Under the pieces are notes generated by a model. The model saw only the letters and a program-made list of their open reading frames with translations, was not told where the DNA came from and ran no database searches. Source: Ctenosaura bakeri (lineage: Eukaryota > Chordata > Lepidosauria > Squamata > Iguanidae). Taken from it: a stretch of 64,000 nt of DNA. The translations under genes were made by a program, and so were the position numbers. Position 1 is the stretch's first letter. Every line of letters starts with the position of its first letter. This document shows, piece by piece, positions 45,780 through 57,926 of this stretch. The stretch is taken from contig CAOLHI010001249.1 in assembly GCA_948474755.1 (NCBI GenBank), positions 95,001 through 159,000 of the forward strand, read 5' to 3'.

Positions 45780-46680
45780 TGTTGGTTCAGCTGGAACTGT
45801 CAAGGTTGTTGTTTTTCAAAGATACTGTCATTATAGTATTTTCTAGAAAAACAGTTGTGTGGTACTGCTACCTGGTAGTTTTAAATGTGGTGCTTGAAGA
45901 TACGTACTCAACCCTTTTGGCCTATTCAGTCCTTTGGAGGTTCCATTGTTTTCTTGATACTTTTTAACATCTACATGAAACTACTGGGGAGATGTCTATG
46001 GGTTTGGAATGTCCTATCATCAGTTTCTGGATGACACATGTGGATCTCTTTTTCCATCGTCCAATAAGAAGGAACTGGAAACCTTAATTAGCATTCTGAG
46101 TGTTGTGTTTAATATTAGTTACTGTAACAAACTTGTCATGATATTGACAAGAGGTCAAGAGGAGTTGTTACTCAGTAGGAGAACTGATCCAAGCTTGGTT
46201 GCTTCGTTTGATCTTAATGGAGCATTCCTTCTGAAGGATTAACAGTACAGTTTTGCTCAGTCATGACAGAATCACCTAGTATTACTTCCATAAAAGTAGC
46301 ACCTGGTGCTGCTTCCAGGAAAAAGCATTCTAAGTTCTAGGTCTCTGATCAGTGCGAGCCATCACAGAGGGGAAAAAATTACAAGTTTTAAATGGATCCA
46401 TAGGAGTTGTGACATAAAATAAATTGTTCCCAATCTTGCCATACTTCCTTTCTGCTAAATTCCGTGAACTGCAATGGCTTTGGGTGACAGAGTATCTGAA
46501 ACTGATGGTTCTTATTACAGTAAAACCAGCTAACCAAAGTCACCACCTGGGCCTTATCTTAAAAGTCAGAGATTTTCATGGGATACCATTATTAATGGGT
46601 GTGAAGAACATTTCCTGTTGTTTATTATTACCTCTTCATTCTTTTACATTTTAATTGATAGGTGCTGAGTTTGTGTTAGA
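45780..46680 (+). mobile_element. L2 LINE fragment (RT palm region)
   Basis: Near 46009 it translates to MSYHQFLDDTCGSLFPSSNK, equivalent to the YHQYADDTQL active-site block of L2. It is followed by KKELETL and VASFDLNGAFLLKD. The YADD-equivalent motif is mutated and frames are broken. Confidence 0.75.
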
Positions 46681-46782
46681 TGTTTATGTAGTGGTGCATC
46701 AACCTCTTCTGTGTCCTTTTTTGTGGTTTATGAGAATCCCATAGCACAACAGGTTGGGAGATCTTTAATGCTAATTTTCTCA

Positions 46783-47022
46783 GTCTTTGTTGTTGCATGC
46801 CTTCAAGTCATTTCTGACTTATGGCAACTCCAAGGCAAACCTATCACTGAGTTTTCTTGGCAAAATCTGTGCAGAAGGGATTTGCCCTTGCCTTCCCCTG
46901 AGGCTTAGAGAGTGTGATTTGCCCAAGGTCACTCAGTGGGTTTCTGTGGCTGAGTGGGGATTTGAACCCTGGTCTCCCACTGTCCTAGTCCAACACTCAG
47001 ACCACTACAGTGTGCTGGCTCT
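46783..47022 (-). mobile_element. tRNA-derived SINE, full length
   Basis: Complement of the family seen at 29831: the head at 47022 reads AGAGCCAGCACACTGTAGTG and the tail at 46783 TGACTTGAAGGCATGCAACA. The least diverged copy here. Confidence 0.85.
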
Positions 47023-47029
47023 GGTATTC

Positions 47030-47930
47030 CCATAGTGTGACTATCACCTTTTAAAAACTGTGCAAGCCTTCCTGTATTACTGGAGGGTGAATAAACGTCT
47101 GATACTTTATACAGTCTTGAACCTGCAGAAAAAGCTCTCTGTTGCATACCAAGAAAAGCAACACCTTTTCTGCCGAAAAGTGCAAGATTATTGAAACTAA
47201 ATGAGAACAAATCAACCCAAGAACACAGTTTCTGTGTAATATCACCCTTAGGTTCAGCAACTTTGTAGTAACAACAAAATATTAAAGACTTCTAAAATGG
47301 TTGAGCAGATTAGAAAGTCAAGAACAAAACAAGACAGCTATCCTCCTCCTCCTCCACTTATGAATCCATTATATAGATTTTTGTCCAGGACTATTGCAGT
47401 AACAAATTATCTTTCTAAACCTTAATGAAACTGAAATCTAATAAAGAGAAAAATATAGTGTCACTCCTCACTAATCATATCTATGAGTGGTGATATAATT
47501 TTCAATACTGTAAAGTTTTCACCCTCTTAAACCAAGTGTCCATCATAAAAGCATACTTGTTTCAGTGCAGACTTCAATCCATGCAACAGGATTGGCTGAA
47601 CTGGGTTTTTCTGCCCCTTCTTCTCCACAGCATCCACTCCAGGCCTCCTCCCTCCCATAGATAGGAGATACTGTGGCATGGAAGGCATTTGGGGGCAATT
47701 TCCAAAGTCTCCCGAGGAGGTCAAGGGGGCCCTTAACCCCCAACAACTGCCCACCTTGGGTTTGCATATAGAGAATTTGCAGTTTCGCTTTTTATGATCT
47801 GTGAGATCATGGAAAGGAAAGCATTAAAGTAGATGTATGTATCATTTAAAAGACCTTTACCCTATTCTGCAAAGAAAAGCTTTCATAACTCTTCACAGAT
47901 TTCTAATAATAAAAATGAATATCTTCTTGG
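47030..47930. other. Intergenic, no gene seen
   Basis: AT-rich with a short CCT run near 47341; nothing recognised. Confidence 0.4.
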
Positions 47931-48289
47931 GATATAATGCTAGATACGTCCAAATTGCTTTGGGTTGTTATACAAGATGCAATGCTAGGTTCAAGTCAAA
48001 ATTCCAAATGGGGTTTCACTAGAAGCAGAAAACTGGATGCTTCATGATTCATTCTCAGGATGGCATGGAGGAGTAATCCACAATGATTGGTTTAATCCCA
48101 TGTGCCAACTGGAACAGGCAGGAGTCCAAGTTCTTTTTCTGTTGTAACAGTTAGGACCCCTTCCCTCCTCTGACAGTTTTTAGTATCCTGCCGAATAAAT
48201 CGGTCAGGTTTTAGCCCTTCTTTGGCAAATGGAGATAGAAACATTAGAGGAAATGGAAAAATGAGAAGAAATAAAACATGGAGTGACAG

Positions 48290-48650
48290 ATTTGACAAAG
48301 GAGAGCTCCCACATGCCTGCCACTCCGTGTGGCTCTGAGAAGGGGAAGGAAAATGCCTAAAGTTTGCCATCTCAGATGCCAGCCGATCCGCGTGGCTCTG
48401 AGTCAGATAAGAGTGAAGGATCTAAAGGCAAACTCCCCCAGATGGCTGCCACTCAGCATGTCACTGAGGAGGGCAAAAAGGCATTAAGAAAGGTTTTTCT
48501 TCCATAAAGTTTGCCAGCTTATATGCCAGTCGATCCTTGTGGCTCTGCGTTGAATAAGAGTGAAGGATCTAAAGGAAAACTCCCAAATGGCCACCACTCG
48601 CCATGTCTCTAAGGAGGATGAAAGGGGGCATTAAGAAAGGTTTTCGTCTC
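48290..48650. repeat. Tandem repeat, about 147-bp unit, about 2.5 copies
   Basis: Each unit runs through GGCTGCCACTC, AAGTTTGCCA, GATGCCAGCCGATCC and AAGAGTGAAGGATCTAAAGG. It lies inside the left part of the DIRS-like element. Confidence 0.75.
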
Positions 48651-49904
48651 ATCAAGTGAGAGTGATACCAATGAGGTAAAGATGATATCTGATGATAAAA
48701 GAACAGAAAAAATAGTAAGTAAGGCTGAGAAAGTGGCGGAGTTATCACAAAAGCCTAAAAAGGAAAAGAAAGAGATACCATGGTAAGTGCTGGTTCAGTT
48801 GTGGGGTCCAAGACTAGAAAGTCTTCAGCAACAGCAGATACATTCCAAAAGGCCAATTCCAGCCAACATTTTGAGTTGCGGGATCCTAGAAGGAGGGAGG
48901 GGCTCTTGGTGAGTGAACTTCCGAGATGGGAGCATGCTCAGAAGGTAACACGCAGCGCTCAGAAATGAAAGGAGGGGCTGCATCAGAGCAGAGCCCAGGA
49001 CAAGCATGCTCAATTTCCCCTCTTTCTCTGGTGCCATGTCAGAGGAAACCCAGAGGTGTGAAGGCTGTCACAAGACTGCAGCCAACAGCACATTACTCCC
49101 CAGTAGACAATATGAATCTTAATATTGGGAGTTGTTTGAATCAGATGTTTATGGAATTGTGTAAGGGAACACAAGCAGAAGATCAATATTGGAGGGGAAA
49201 TATCAAGCAGAGGCCTGTGTTTCCAGATGACAGTTTTTGCAGTTTTATCGTGTCTGCACCAGGCATGTAGAGAAACTTAGCTAGCCCTAATAAATGGCAG
49301 CTATTAAACAAATGGTTTTAAAATAATTAAATACAGTGATTTCAGAAATGAAGAAGCAATTGAATGAATTTATTAAAATGAATGTTGCAAATGCAATGAA
49401 TTGCAATAGAGGCATTATAAATCCAAAGCTGATGAATTGAACGAGGAAGAAAATGGTAATGATAAAGTAACATCGTGGAACAATGTTGGATCATAGAAAT
49501 GAAAGAGGGTAGAAAGAAGGCAAGGAATAATAGCTGGTAGAGGTCATAGGATAAGGAGGATGTTCAGAAGGAAATGATGCAGGTAGAGAATTGAGCAAAC
49601 TGAACTTTGTTCGGAAGATGAAAAGGAGAGTGAAGTGGATGGTAATAGGTTGTTTCAAATGAGAGAATTCAGAAAGTGTGTTAGAGTGTTGCAGACTTTA
49701 TGTTTAGAATTAGATGTGGATAAGGAACAAAGTAAGGTGACTAAAGGAAAGAATAGCAAGGTAGTGATTTTAAAAAAATGTCATTTTCTTTTATTTAAAA
49801 ATATTTTTATTAAAGATTTTAATTAAAAATAAAAAAAACCCTCTCCAAGCTTGTATTCCAGTTGAATCTGTGTGTATCCATTCCATTCATACATAATGGT
49901 TGCT

Positions 49905-52075
49905 TAGATTTTAAAAAAGCGGACTTCTGTAAACTTAGGGAGCTGCTGGCTGGAATTCCGTGGTCAGGAATAGTGAAAGGGAAAGGAGTTCAGGAGGCAT
50001 GGGAGTTCCTTAAAAAGGAGATACTGACGGCACAGTCTAAAACTGTGCCAATAAGGAGGAAAAATGGAAGGCATCTGAAGAAACCAGAATGGTTGACTAA
50101 AGAACTCTCAGCTGAGCTAAGAGTTAAGAGAAACACGTATAGGAAATGGCAGAAGGGGGAAACCACCAAAGAAGAATTTAAGCAAGTAGCCAGGAGATGT
50201 AGGGAGGAGGTCAGAAAGGCTAAAGCACAGAACGAACTTAGGCTGGCCAGAGACATTAAAAACAATAAAAAGGGTTTTTTTAAATATGTCCGCAGCAAAA
50301 GGAAAAAGAAGGAGACAGTAGGGTCGCTACGCAGAGAGATGGCGAATTACTCACAGGGGGGAGAGAAAAGGCAGAGCTACTTAACACCTTCTTTGCCTCC
50401 GTATTTTCCCAGAAGGATACAAGCACTCAACCTGGCGGTAGGGGAGCAGGGAGGAAGCAGAGGAAATGAGGCACTTAATAAGTAGAGAGGTGGTACAGGA
50501 ATACCTGGCCGCATTGGATGAATTCAAGTCTCCAGGGCCAGATGAATTGCATCCTAGGATATTAAAAGAGCTGGCAGAGGTCATTTCGGAACCGCTTGCT
50601 ATAATTTTTGAGAAATCTTGGAGGACAGGAGAAGTTCCAGCAGATTGGAAGAGAGCAAATGTTATCCCCATCTTCAAGAAGGGAAAAAAAGAGGACCCAA
50701 ATAATTATCGCCCAGTCAGCCTGACATCGGTACCCGGAAAGATCCTGGAGCAGATCATTAAGCGTTCAGTTTCTAATCATTTAGAAAACAACGCAATAAT
50801 CACGAGAAGTCAACATGGATTTCTCAAAAATAAGTCATGCCAGACTAATCTGATCTCTTTTTATGATAGAGTTACTAGCTTGATAGATGAAGGGAATGCT
50901 GTGGATGTAGCATATCTCGATTTCAGTAAGGCCTTTGACAAAGTTCCCCATGACATTCTTGCATCGAAGCTAGTAAAATGTGGGCTAGACAGGGCTACTG
51001 TTAATTGGATATGTAATTGGTTGACCGACCGAACCCAACGGGTGATCACGGATGGCTGCTTTTCATCCTGGAGAGAAGTGACTAGTGGGGTGCCACAAGG
51101 TTCTGTCCTGGGCCCAGTGCTGTTCAATATTTTTATCAATGACTTAGATGAAGGAATAGAGGGCATGCTCATCAAATTTGCAGATGACACCAAATTGGGA
51201 GGGGTTGCTAATATGCCAGAGGACAGGATCAAAATTCAAAATGACCTGGATAGATTGGAGAGCTGGGCCAGGGCGAACAAAATGAAATTCAACAGAGAGA
51301 AATGTAAGGTCCTACACTTAGGCAGAAATAATGGAATACAGAAATATAGGATGGGGGACACGTGGCTGGATAGCAGTACGTGTGAAAGGGATCTAGGAGT
51401 CTTCATAGACCACAAGCTGAACATGAGTCACAGTGCTATGCGGCAGCCAAGAAAGCCAATGCAATTCTCGGCTGCATCAACAGGAGTATGGTGTCTAGAT
51501 CGAGGGAGGTACTGGTACCACTCTACTCTGCTTTGGTTAGACCCCATCTTGAATACTGTGTCCAGTTCTTGGGCACCCCAATTCAAGAAGGATATTGACA
51601 AGCTGGAGCAAGTCCAGAGGAGGGTGACCAAAATGGTGAGAGGCCTGGAAAACATGCCCTATGAGGATAGACTGAGAGAGCTGGGTATGTTTAGTCTGCA
51701 GAAAAGGAGGTTAAGAGGGGACATGATAGCCATGTTTAAATATTTGAAGGGATGCCACGTAGAGGAAGGAGGGGGCTTGTTTTCTGCTGCTCCAGAAACC
51801 AGGACAAGGAGCAATGGATTCAAGCTGCAGGAAAGGAGATTCCACCTGAACCTCAGGAAGAACTTCCTGACAGTCAGGGCTGTCCGGCAGTGGAATCTGC
51901 TGCCTCGGAGAGTAGTGGAGTCTCCTACCTTGGAGGTTTTTAAGCAGAGGCTTGATGGCCATCTGTCGGGAGTGCTTTGAGGGTGTTCCTGCATGACAGG
52001 GAGTTGGACTGGATGGCCCGTGTGGTCTCTTCCAACTCTACATTTCTATGATTCTATGATTCTATGATTCTTACT
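49905..52075 (+). mobile_element. CR1 LINE, 5' truncated, well preserved
   Basis: Covers the end of the endonuclease-RT linker and the whole RT domain. Landmarks are KSPGPDELHPRILKELAEVI, AYLDFSKAFDKVPHDILASK, SGVPQGSVLGPVLFNIFIND, the active-site FADD at 51177-51188, and the C-terminus ending near 51980. The 3' UTR ends in repeated GATTCTAT units, the hallmark of CR1. It is not intact. About 50360-50440 and 51425-51565 are read out of frame relative to the CR1 consensus, which can be checked against the copy at 57927-58730. At least four small indels are therefore implied. One of the younger copies of this window. Confidence 0.93.
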
Positions 52076-53839
52076 CAAGGGATTTGTTACAACTTACATT
52101 GTTAGACAATTGCTTTGTTACCTTACTACCTTGTTACATTGTTACATTATTATTTTACCTTGCATTACTTACAATCTTGCTTTATTTTTATTTCTTTTAT
52201 TATGTTTTTATCCAGTCCAAAACTTCTCTCCATTCCCTTTCAAAGTTCTGGATGGGTTTATGTAAAAAAAAAAAGTCATTTCACAGAAGTGCCAGACATT
52301 TTAAGGAATTAATTCAGACTGAATTTGATGCATCCTTGAATACCCGTACAATTCTGGGGTGCACAAATAAGCTTTATTCCTTATTCCTTAATCTGAAAGA
52401 AGTAGACAAAAGGAGAAAAGATTTGGCTTTGAAGAAAGCTCGTGAGGACTTGGCTATAGTAGTAAGAATATCAGTAGCTGTGTCAATGTGCTTGGGCAGC
52501 AGTGTTATGGATCCAGGAGATAGTGGAGTGTGAAGAGATACAGTCTCAGCCTTTTGCTAAGGCATTAGCCAGAAGAAGAAGAAAAATGAGGTAATGGATT
52601 CTGGTTATGATTCAGTGATGGTCAGGAATATAAGTGCAATAGTGGTAGCTAGAAGGTCATTGGGGTCCAGAGCAAAAGTCTAGGAAGAATTTGGCCTTTG
52701 TCCCATGTAAAGGAGAGCTGCTGTTTGAAAAAAGAAGCAAGTGATGCCAACTACCCAGCATGGTTGTGGTGAGGTGGAAAAAAATGCCAACCAGATGTCC
52801 ACTGCTGGCATGGCTCTGGTATGATGGGGAAGGAAGTTTTAAAAAGCATATTTTTAACTTCCAGTGAGAGTGATTGAAAAAGAGTTGTGACAACTCCCTC
52901 CTACAAGAGAAAAGAAAGAAAAGGAAATTCTGCCTGGTAAAAAAATAAAACAAACAAATGAACAAATACACAACAAACAAGAACAAAACTAAAGTAAAAA
53001 ACAAGCAGACATACTGCGGTCATTTGAAGAGAGCAGCCGACAATCAAGAGAAATTAACAAGGGCAGCTTCAATCTGCTTGTTGGAAACACTGGTTCTAAG
53101 GTGAAGGGCAGAACAGGAGTTGCAGCAAGCACTGATTTCAAGGGTGCAACTATAACAGCCTATAAGCAGCAGTGCTAATAGCACCCTTTGATTGTTCAGA
53201 GCCTAAAGGCACTGCTAGTGAATACAGGCCAACAGTAGCAGTCTATGATGGCACAGTTTGTCCAGGCTCAAAAGCCTGGAGGTCTGCAGACTAAACGATC
53301 CTTGGGTGGTCCTGGACAGGTTGACTGGTGATCAGGCTAGCAGCTCCAGTGCAGTCAGCACAGGCAGCTTTTGGCACAAACATGCTGCAGTAAGTCTCGA
53401 AGAGTTAGGAACAGTCCCGCCCAGGGTGTGACTTGGGTAAATCCCAATCATTGTGGATTATTCCTCCATGCCATCCTGAGAATGAGAAATTGGATTTACC
53501 ATGAAGTTTCATTCTGGGATGGTAGGCAGAGGAATCCATACCCACCCTAAAAAGGAAAAATAAAATAAAATAAGAAGATGGAAGTGAACAAGTTAAATGA
53601 TGAAAGGAATTTGGACAAGACTATTAGTTATTTTTAGCAGAGTATGGAAATAGAGACTTGATGTAGTCTGGCTAGATTAAAAAAAACTGTCAGAGAAGGG
53701 AAGGGATCCTAACTGTCACAACGGGAAAAGAACTTGGACTCCTGCCTGTTCTGGTTGGCACATGGGATTAACCCAATCATTGTGGATTCCTCCTCCTGCC
53801 ATCCCAGAATGAATCTTCACGCTAAGTCCATTCTCTCCT

Positions 53840-54700
53840 TCTACTATCATGGTAGATGACTCAACACTTAACATTTAACTTGTCATCCAAATTTATTTCA
53901 AATGGAGGGAGAGCTTCTAGAAAAAAATGGGGTCTGCCATTGGGTATTATGTTAACTGCGTCAAAATTTGACAATGTTTTTGACTGTTGGTCAAGTTCTA
54001 GTACCAAGTTTCAAGTTCAAATTCCCAATGGGGTTTTAACCACAAGCAAACAAACAAAACCTTGGGCCTTCCATACCTCGTTGGGATGACATGGTAGCTT
54101 CCTTTGAATCTGAGATTATTTTTGCTTATCATCCAAGTTGCAATGAACTGAGCTTCTAGATAAGTGTTAAACTCTAGTGCAGAACTGCAGAATTTTCTTA
54201 GGATTTCTTTATTCAAAAATAGTCACTTCAAGCCCAGCAACAGAGTATCTTAGGTAGCTGAAATGTTTTCCTGTGGGCTAACACATTCCAAAATAATTTT
54301 TTAAAAAGTCTGTGTTTCTGTAGCTGCCATAATCCCTCAGGACATGATGTAAGACATCTCAAAATTTAACGCAGTAGTTTTGATTGTTGTCCAGTTTGCT
54401 GTGTAGGATTACAGTTCAATGTTGTCCAGTTTGCTGTGTAGGATTACAGTTCAGTGTTCCAAAGTGGGGGCCCATTAGAAACAAAAAGGGAGGCCAATCA
54501 TAACTCATCAGGAAAATGTGGTTGATGGATCAAAATTTGACAGCCTTTTGGTTGTCATTCAAGTTGTGGCACCTAATTTCAACATGAAAAGTCAAATTTT
54601 CAAGTGGTGAAGGGCCTTCTGGAAACAAAGCTCATGACTCACTACTTAGCCAAATAAATTCCACTCACATTAGTGGGTCTTACATCCAAGGTGTTCTATT
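53840..54700. repeat. Degenerate minisatellite-like array
   Basis: Units of roughly 180-200 bp share TCAAAATTTGACA, TGACTGTTGTCCAAGTT, TTTCAAGTTCAAATTC and an AATGGGG...AGAAACAA end (53961, about 54150, 54357, 54533). A perfect 35-bp duplication sits at 54386-54420 / 54421-54455. A related unit lies at 47930-48040, left of the DIRS-like element. Confidence 0.6.
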
Positions 54701-56630
54701 CAAGACTCTCAAGACCTGAACATTTTGAAATCTCCAATGGACTTGCAATCTGATGCACCAACTTAGGGAAAAACAACAGGCCACCTTGGCTCCTAGTAAC
54801 TTTTCGATCCTCTTGACATTTTTGCTGTAATATTAAACAGCCTCATCGAGAAGAGAGAACACCCTACTTACTGATTCTGTTTAACAAGGCTACTTGTTCA
54901 GCCTTTGGGAGTTGTCAGTAACTTCGCCCAGTTGGAGCAGCTGCTTCCCTCATTAGCCAGAAGCTGATCTTGAAAAAGCGACAAGAGAAACAATATTACT
55001 ATGCAACCTGGGAAGGAAATGTATTAGTGAACAGGGCAATATGTTTTTGTTTTTTTTTAGTATTGTACAACTTATTACTGAGCTATGTGGATGGCAAGAG
55101 TTTGTGTGGGCGGTCAAAACAACAACTGAATATAGGTTAGACACAGTGGGAGCTACTTTGAAGTAATATGTTGAAGCCTCTGAAAATAAAATCAAAATAC
55201 CTGAACTATAAATATTTAGACTTTTAGTTACTTTAATACTTTTTTGGGTAGAATCCCCCTGACAACATGGCTAATATTCCTTCCCACACATCTCCCTCAG
55301 CTTGGTTCCTCTTCTTATGTCATGCTCACATTTCCTTCAGGCTCTGTTGCAGAGGAAGATTTCTACTGATGGCAAATGTTAAAAAATGTAAATCGTAGTG
55401 TAATACAGTCTCCTGGCTGTTTCTTTTATTCTCCTCATGTAGACCTATGCAAGGCAAGAACACAGAGCAATGCATTAGAAAGCAGGGGTGGGCAGCTGCC
55501 AAGAATCGTGGTCTGTGATGGCTAGTGGCTTCCACATCAATGTGATGATAAATCTGCTCCAGATTTTAGTCTGAAATTTAAGCAAGCTATTCAGGGTGCT
55601 TGGGTATCCCTTTAAAGTTCAGACAAAAATCCAAAGTGGATTAACTGTCACTCAGCCCTGGCAACTCCAGTGACCACTGGGTCTAAGAGCTATGCCCGCT
55701 CCTTTTTTTCCCCCTGGTCCTTGCAACCTGCACCACTTCTCTCTTTTTGTCAAACAAGAAGGGACCAGAAAACTACATGTGATTCTTTAAAAAGCCTATT
55801 TTGAATTTGAACCTGGGCATGAGGAGATAACCTTTAAATAGCGAAGTGTACCTCCAGCAGGCTTCTTTGAGTGTGACTGGCCTTTTTTAGGCCTAAAATG
55901 TTTTTTCTTCATTTGGAAAACTCAGGGTAGGTAGGGGATGGGATTTGCAATGATTTTTTTTTCCAGGAAAAGTAGGAATAAAATTTTTCTAATAAATAAT
56001 TGCTGTTAATAACAACATCTCTAATAATGTTATCTAGTTTACCATGTTTGACTCAAAGGGTATAGTCAAACACATTCAAGGCTTTATGTGGTGAATAATT
56101 AATGGAATATTTATAATAATGTAAACAGAATAGGCTATAGTTCCAATATATTTAACAAAATACACCTGAAAGAACACTTTTTTTTAAAGGTTACATACCT
56201 GAAGGGAACTATGCTAAATGTATCATATATCAACAGCTTATTTAACTTATTTGCTGAGGTACAACTGTAGCAGCTTCAGCTTCACTTGCTCTGTGTGTTG
56301 CTTAAAAGTCCCATTGCGAGTTGAGAAAAAAACTGATTTAATACAACTAGTTGAACATTTTATTCCTCTAAAAGATTAATGTGAATCTGTAGGCAGTGCC
56401 ACTTACTACATTTTTGTCTTGACCACTTGTACTAGTGACTAACAAAGAGGGAGGAGATTTTGTAAAAATCAGTGCTTGTTTCCAGAAGAATAACTAGTAG
56501 TATTCTCTATCACTCTTGCAGCTCCAGCTTCTGTAATTCGTAGTACTGGCAGCTGTTAGAAAATGTAAATTTTGCTGGTGGCAAATTCCCAAAGCTCAGG
56601 TTTTCTGTCTCCTTAGGATTGTTCTACTCC
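54700..56630. other. Intergenic, no gene seen
   Basis: AT-rich. Contains the unclassified repeat at 55515-55690; otherwise nothing recognised. Confidence 0.4.
55515..55690. repeat. Unclassified dispersed repeat, copy 2
   Basis: Parallel to 6020-6235 (GGCTTCCACATCA, GCTCCAGATTTTAGT, AAATTTAAGC, TTCAGGGTGCT, AACTGTCACT). Family unknown. Confidence 0.45.
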
Positions 56631-56639
56631 ACTCTTTTA

Positions 56640-57135
56640 AAATTTCAAGGTTGTTTTTTCATATTTCTGGGCCCAATGCAAAATGCTTCTTATGACCTAT
56701 AAAGCTTAGGTCCAGACTATCTGAGACATCATGCATCCCTATACAACCTGCCAGAGTCTGAAGATCTTCAGGATGAGGCTTTCTCTCAGTCCTGTCACTA
56801 TCAGAGGCACGCTTGTTGAAGACACGAGAGTCTTCTCAGTGGCTGCTCCTGGGCAGTGGAATTCCCTTCTGTGGGAAGCCATCACTCCTGTTGTTGCCAG
56901 GCAAGGACCTATTCAAACCAGCATTTGATGATCAGTTGGTTGCAGGGAGTCATTTTTACGAGTATATTTAACTTGACATTTTTAATATTTAATAACATTT
57001 TAATATGTTAATTTGTTTGTATTTTAACTTTTTTTTTATTCTCAAGATTTTAACTGTTTCCTATTTTAGCATTTTTGAAAGCTGCCTTGGATCTCATGCT
57101 GGAAGAAAGACAAGATGTAAATCAACTTAACCACT
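56640..57135 (+). mobile_element. L2 LINE 3' end
   Basis: Carries the L2 C-terminal coding remnant (SVAAPGQWNSLLWEA near 56835), then a T-rich 3' UTR ending AGCTGCCTTGGATCTCATGC and a short run of ATGTAAAT-like sequence. Confidence 0.8.
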
Positions 57136-57139
57136 GTAG

Positions 57140-57245
57140 GGGTGGGAATCCTAAACCTCCAGGTGTTGTTGAGCCGCAACACCCAGCACTCCCCGCTGTT
57201 GACGATGCCAGCTAGGGATGCTAGCTATTACAGTTCAACAAAACC
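57140..57245. mobile_element. Short inverted-repeat element, ATGTTGTTG family
   Basis: CCTCCAGGTGTTGTTGAGCC on one side and a decayed complement on the other; AGCACTCCCCGCTGTTGACG in the middle. Same family as 4548-4650. Confidence 0.4.
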
Positions 57246-57926
57246 TCGACAGCGCATAATTCTCACCTGAATTACTGAATTTTGCTAGAGTCTGAACCTG
57301 TCCCCAAGTCATTTCTCCCTAAATATACCATGCTAGCAAAGAGTGGATCCTGGCTTATTTTCCATTTTCAGAAGTAATTACAACTCTTGACAACAAACTA
57401 AAGATTTTTTTTTTCCTGTTATTCATTTACAGGGAAACTTCCTGACTGGTGGGAAAGTCCACTTTTAGAAAGTTCTAATTATAGCTCTTGACAAAAAAAC
57501 TAAGGATGGGGGAAAAATTGCAATTATCCATTTACTGATAGAAAAATAGGCATCCTGACAGGGAGGAAGGCCTGCTGAGAAGAATAATAGACCAATGAAA
57601 CTTTTGTGCAGTTTTCTTGTGGTATTCAAAATCTCATATAATAGTATGGAGGAATTATTGTTTTGAGAAAAAAAAATGCATCTTTCGTGCGCATGTGCAT
57701 GCGCACATACACACACACATCTGCAAAGAAATTGAGTTTCCAGTACTGAAATCACTCTTTCCAGCTCAGAAAACCTTTTTCTGCCCCTCTGCCTAAAATT
57801 CTTCTACAAAACATCATGATGTTCAAATACAGGGAGAATACTACAAAGAAATGCTCATTTTCTCCTGCAGTAAGAAAGAATCTACAGGAATTATTATATA
57901 TAAGGACATATATGAGGATGAAATAA

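Larger units (their letters stand above)
48043..53820 (+). mobile_element. DIRS-like retrotransposon, decayed, carrying a CR1 insertion
   Basis: Inverted terminal repeats of about 140 bp (48043-48184 and 53680-53820) share GATTCATTCT, GAATCCACAATGATTGGGTT-like, AACAGGCAGGAGTCCAAGTT and GACAGTTTTT. At about 53440-53535, inside the right end, the outer ends of both terminal repeats are joined back to back. That is the internal complementary region that distinguishes DIRS elements from LTR and DNA elements. Around 52400-52500 there is a Gag-like helical stretch (KDLALKKAREDLAIVVRISV). No reverse transcriptase or tyrosine recombinase of DIRS type is recognised, so the element is deleted or non-autonomous. 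It is interrupted by the CR1 at about 49905-52075. Confidence 0.6.

Noticed and set aside
48290..48650. CRISPR-like repeats
   Set aside because: Units are about 147 bp, adjacent and without spacers, in a vertebrate genome.
52657..53004. 115-codon hydrophobic minus-strand frame
   Set aside because: Phe/Leu-rich because of T-rich sequence inside the DIRS-like element; no family match.
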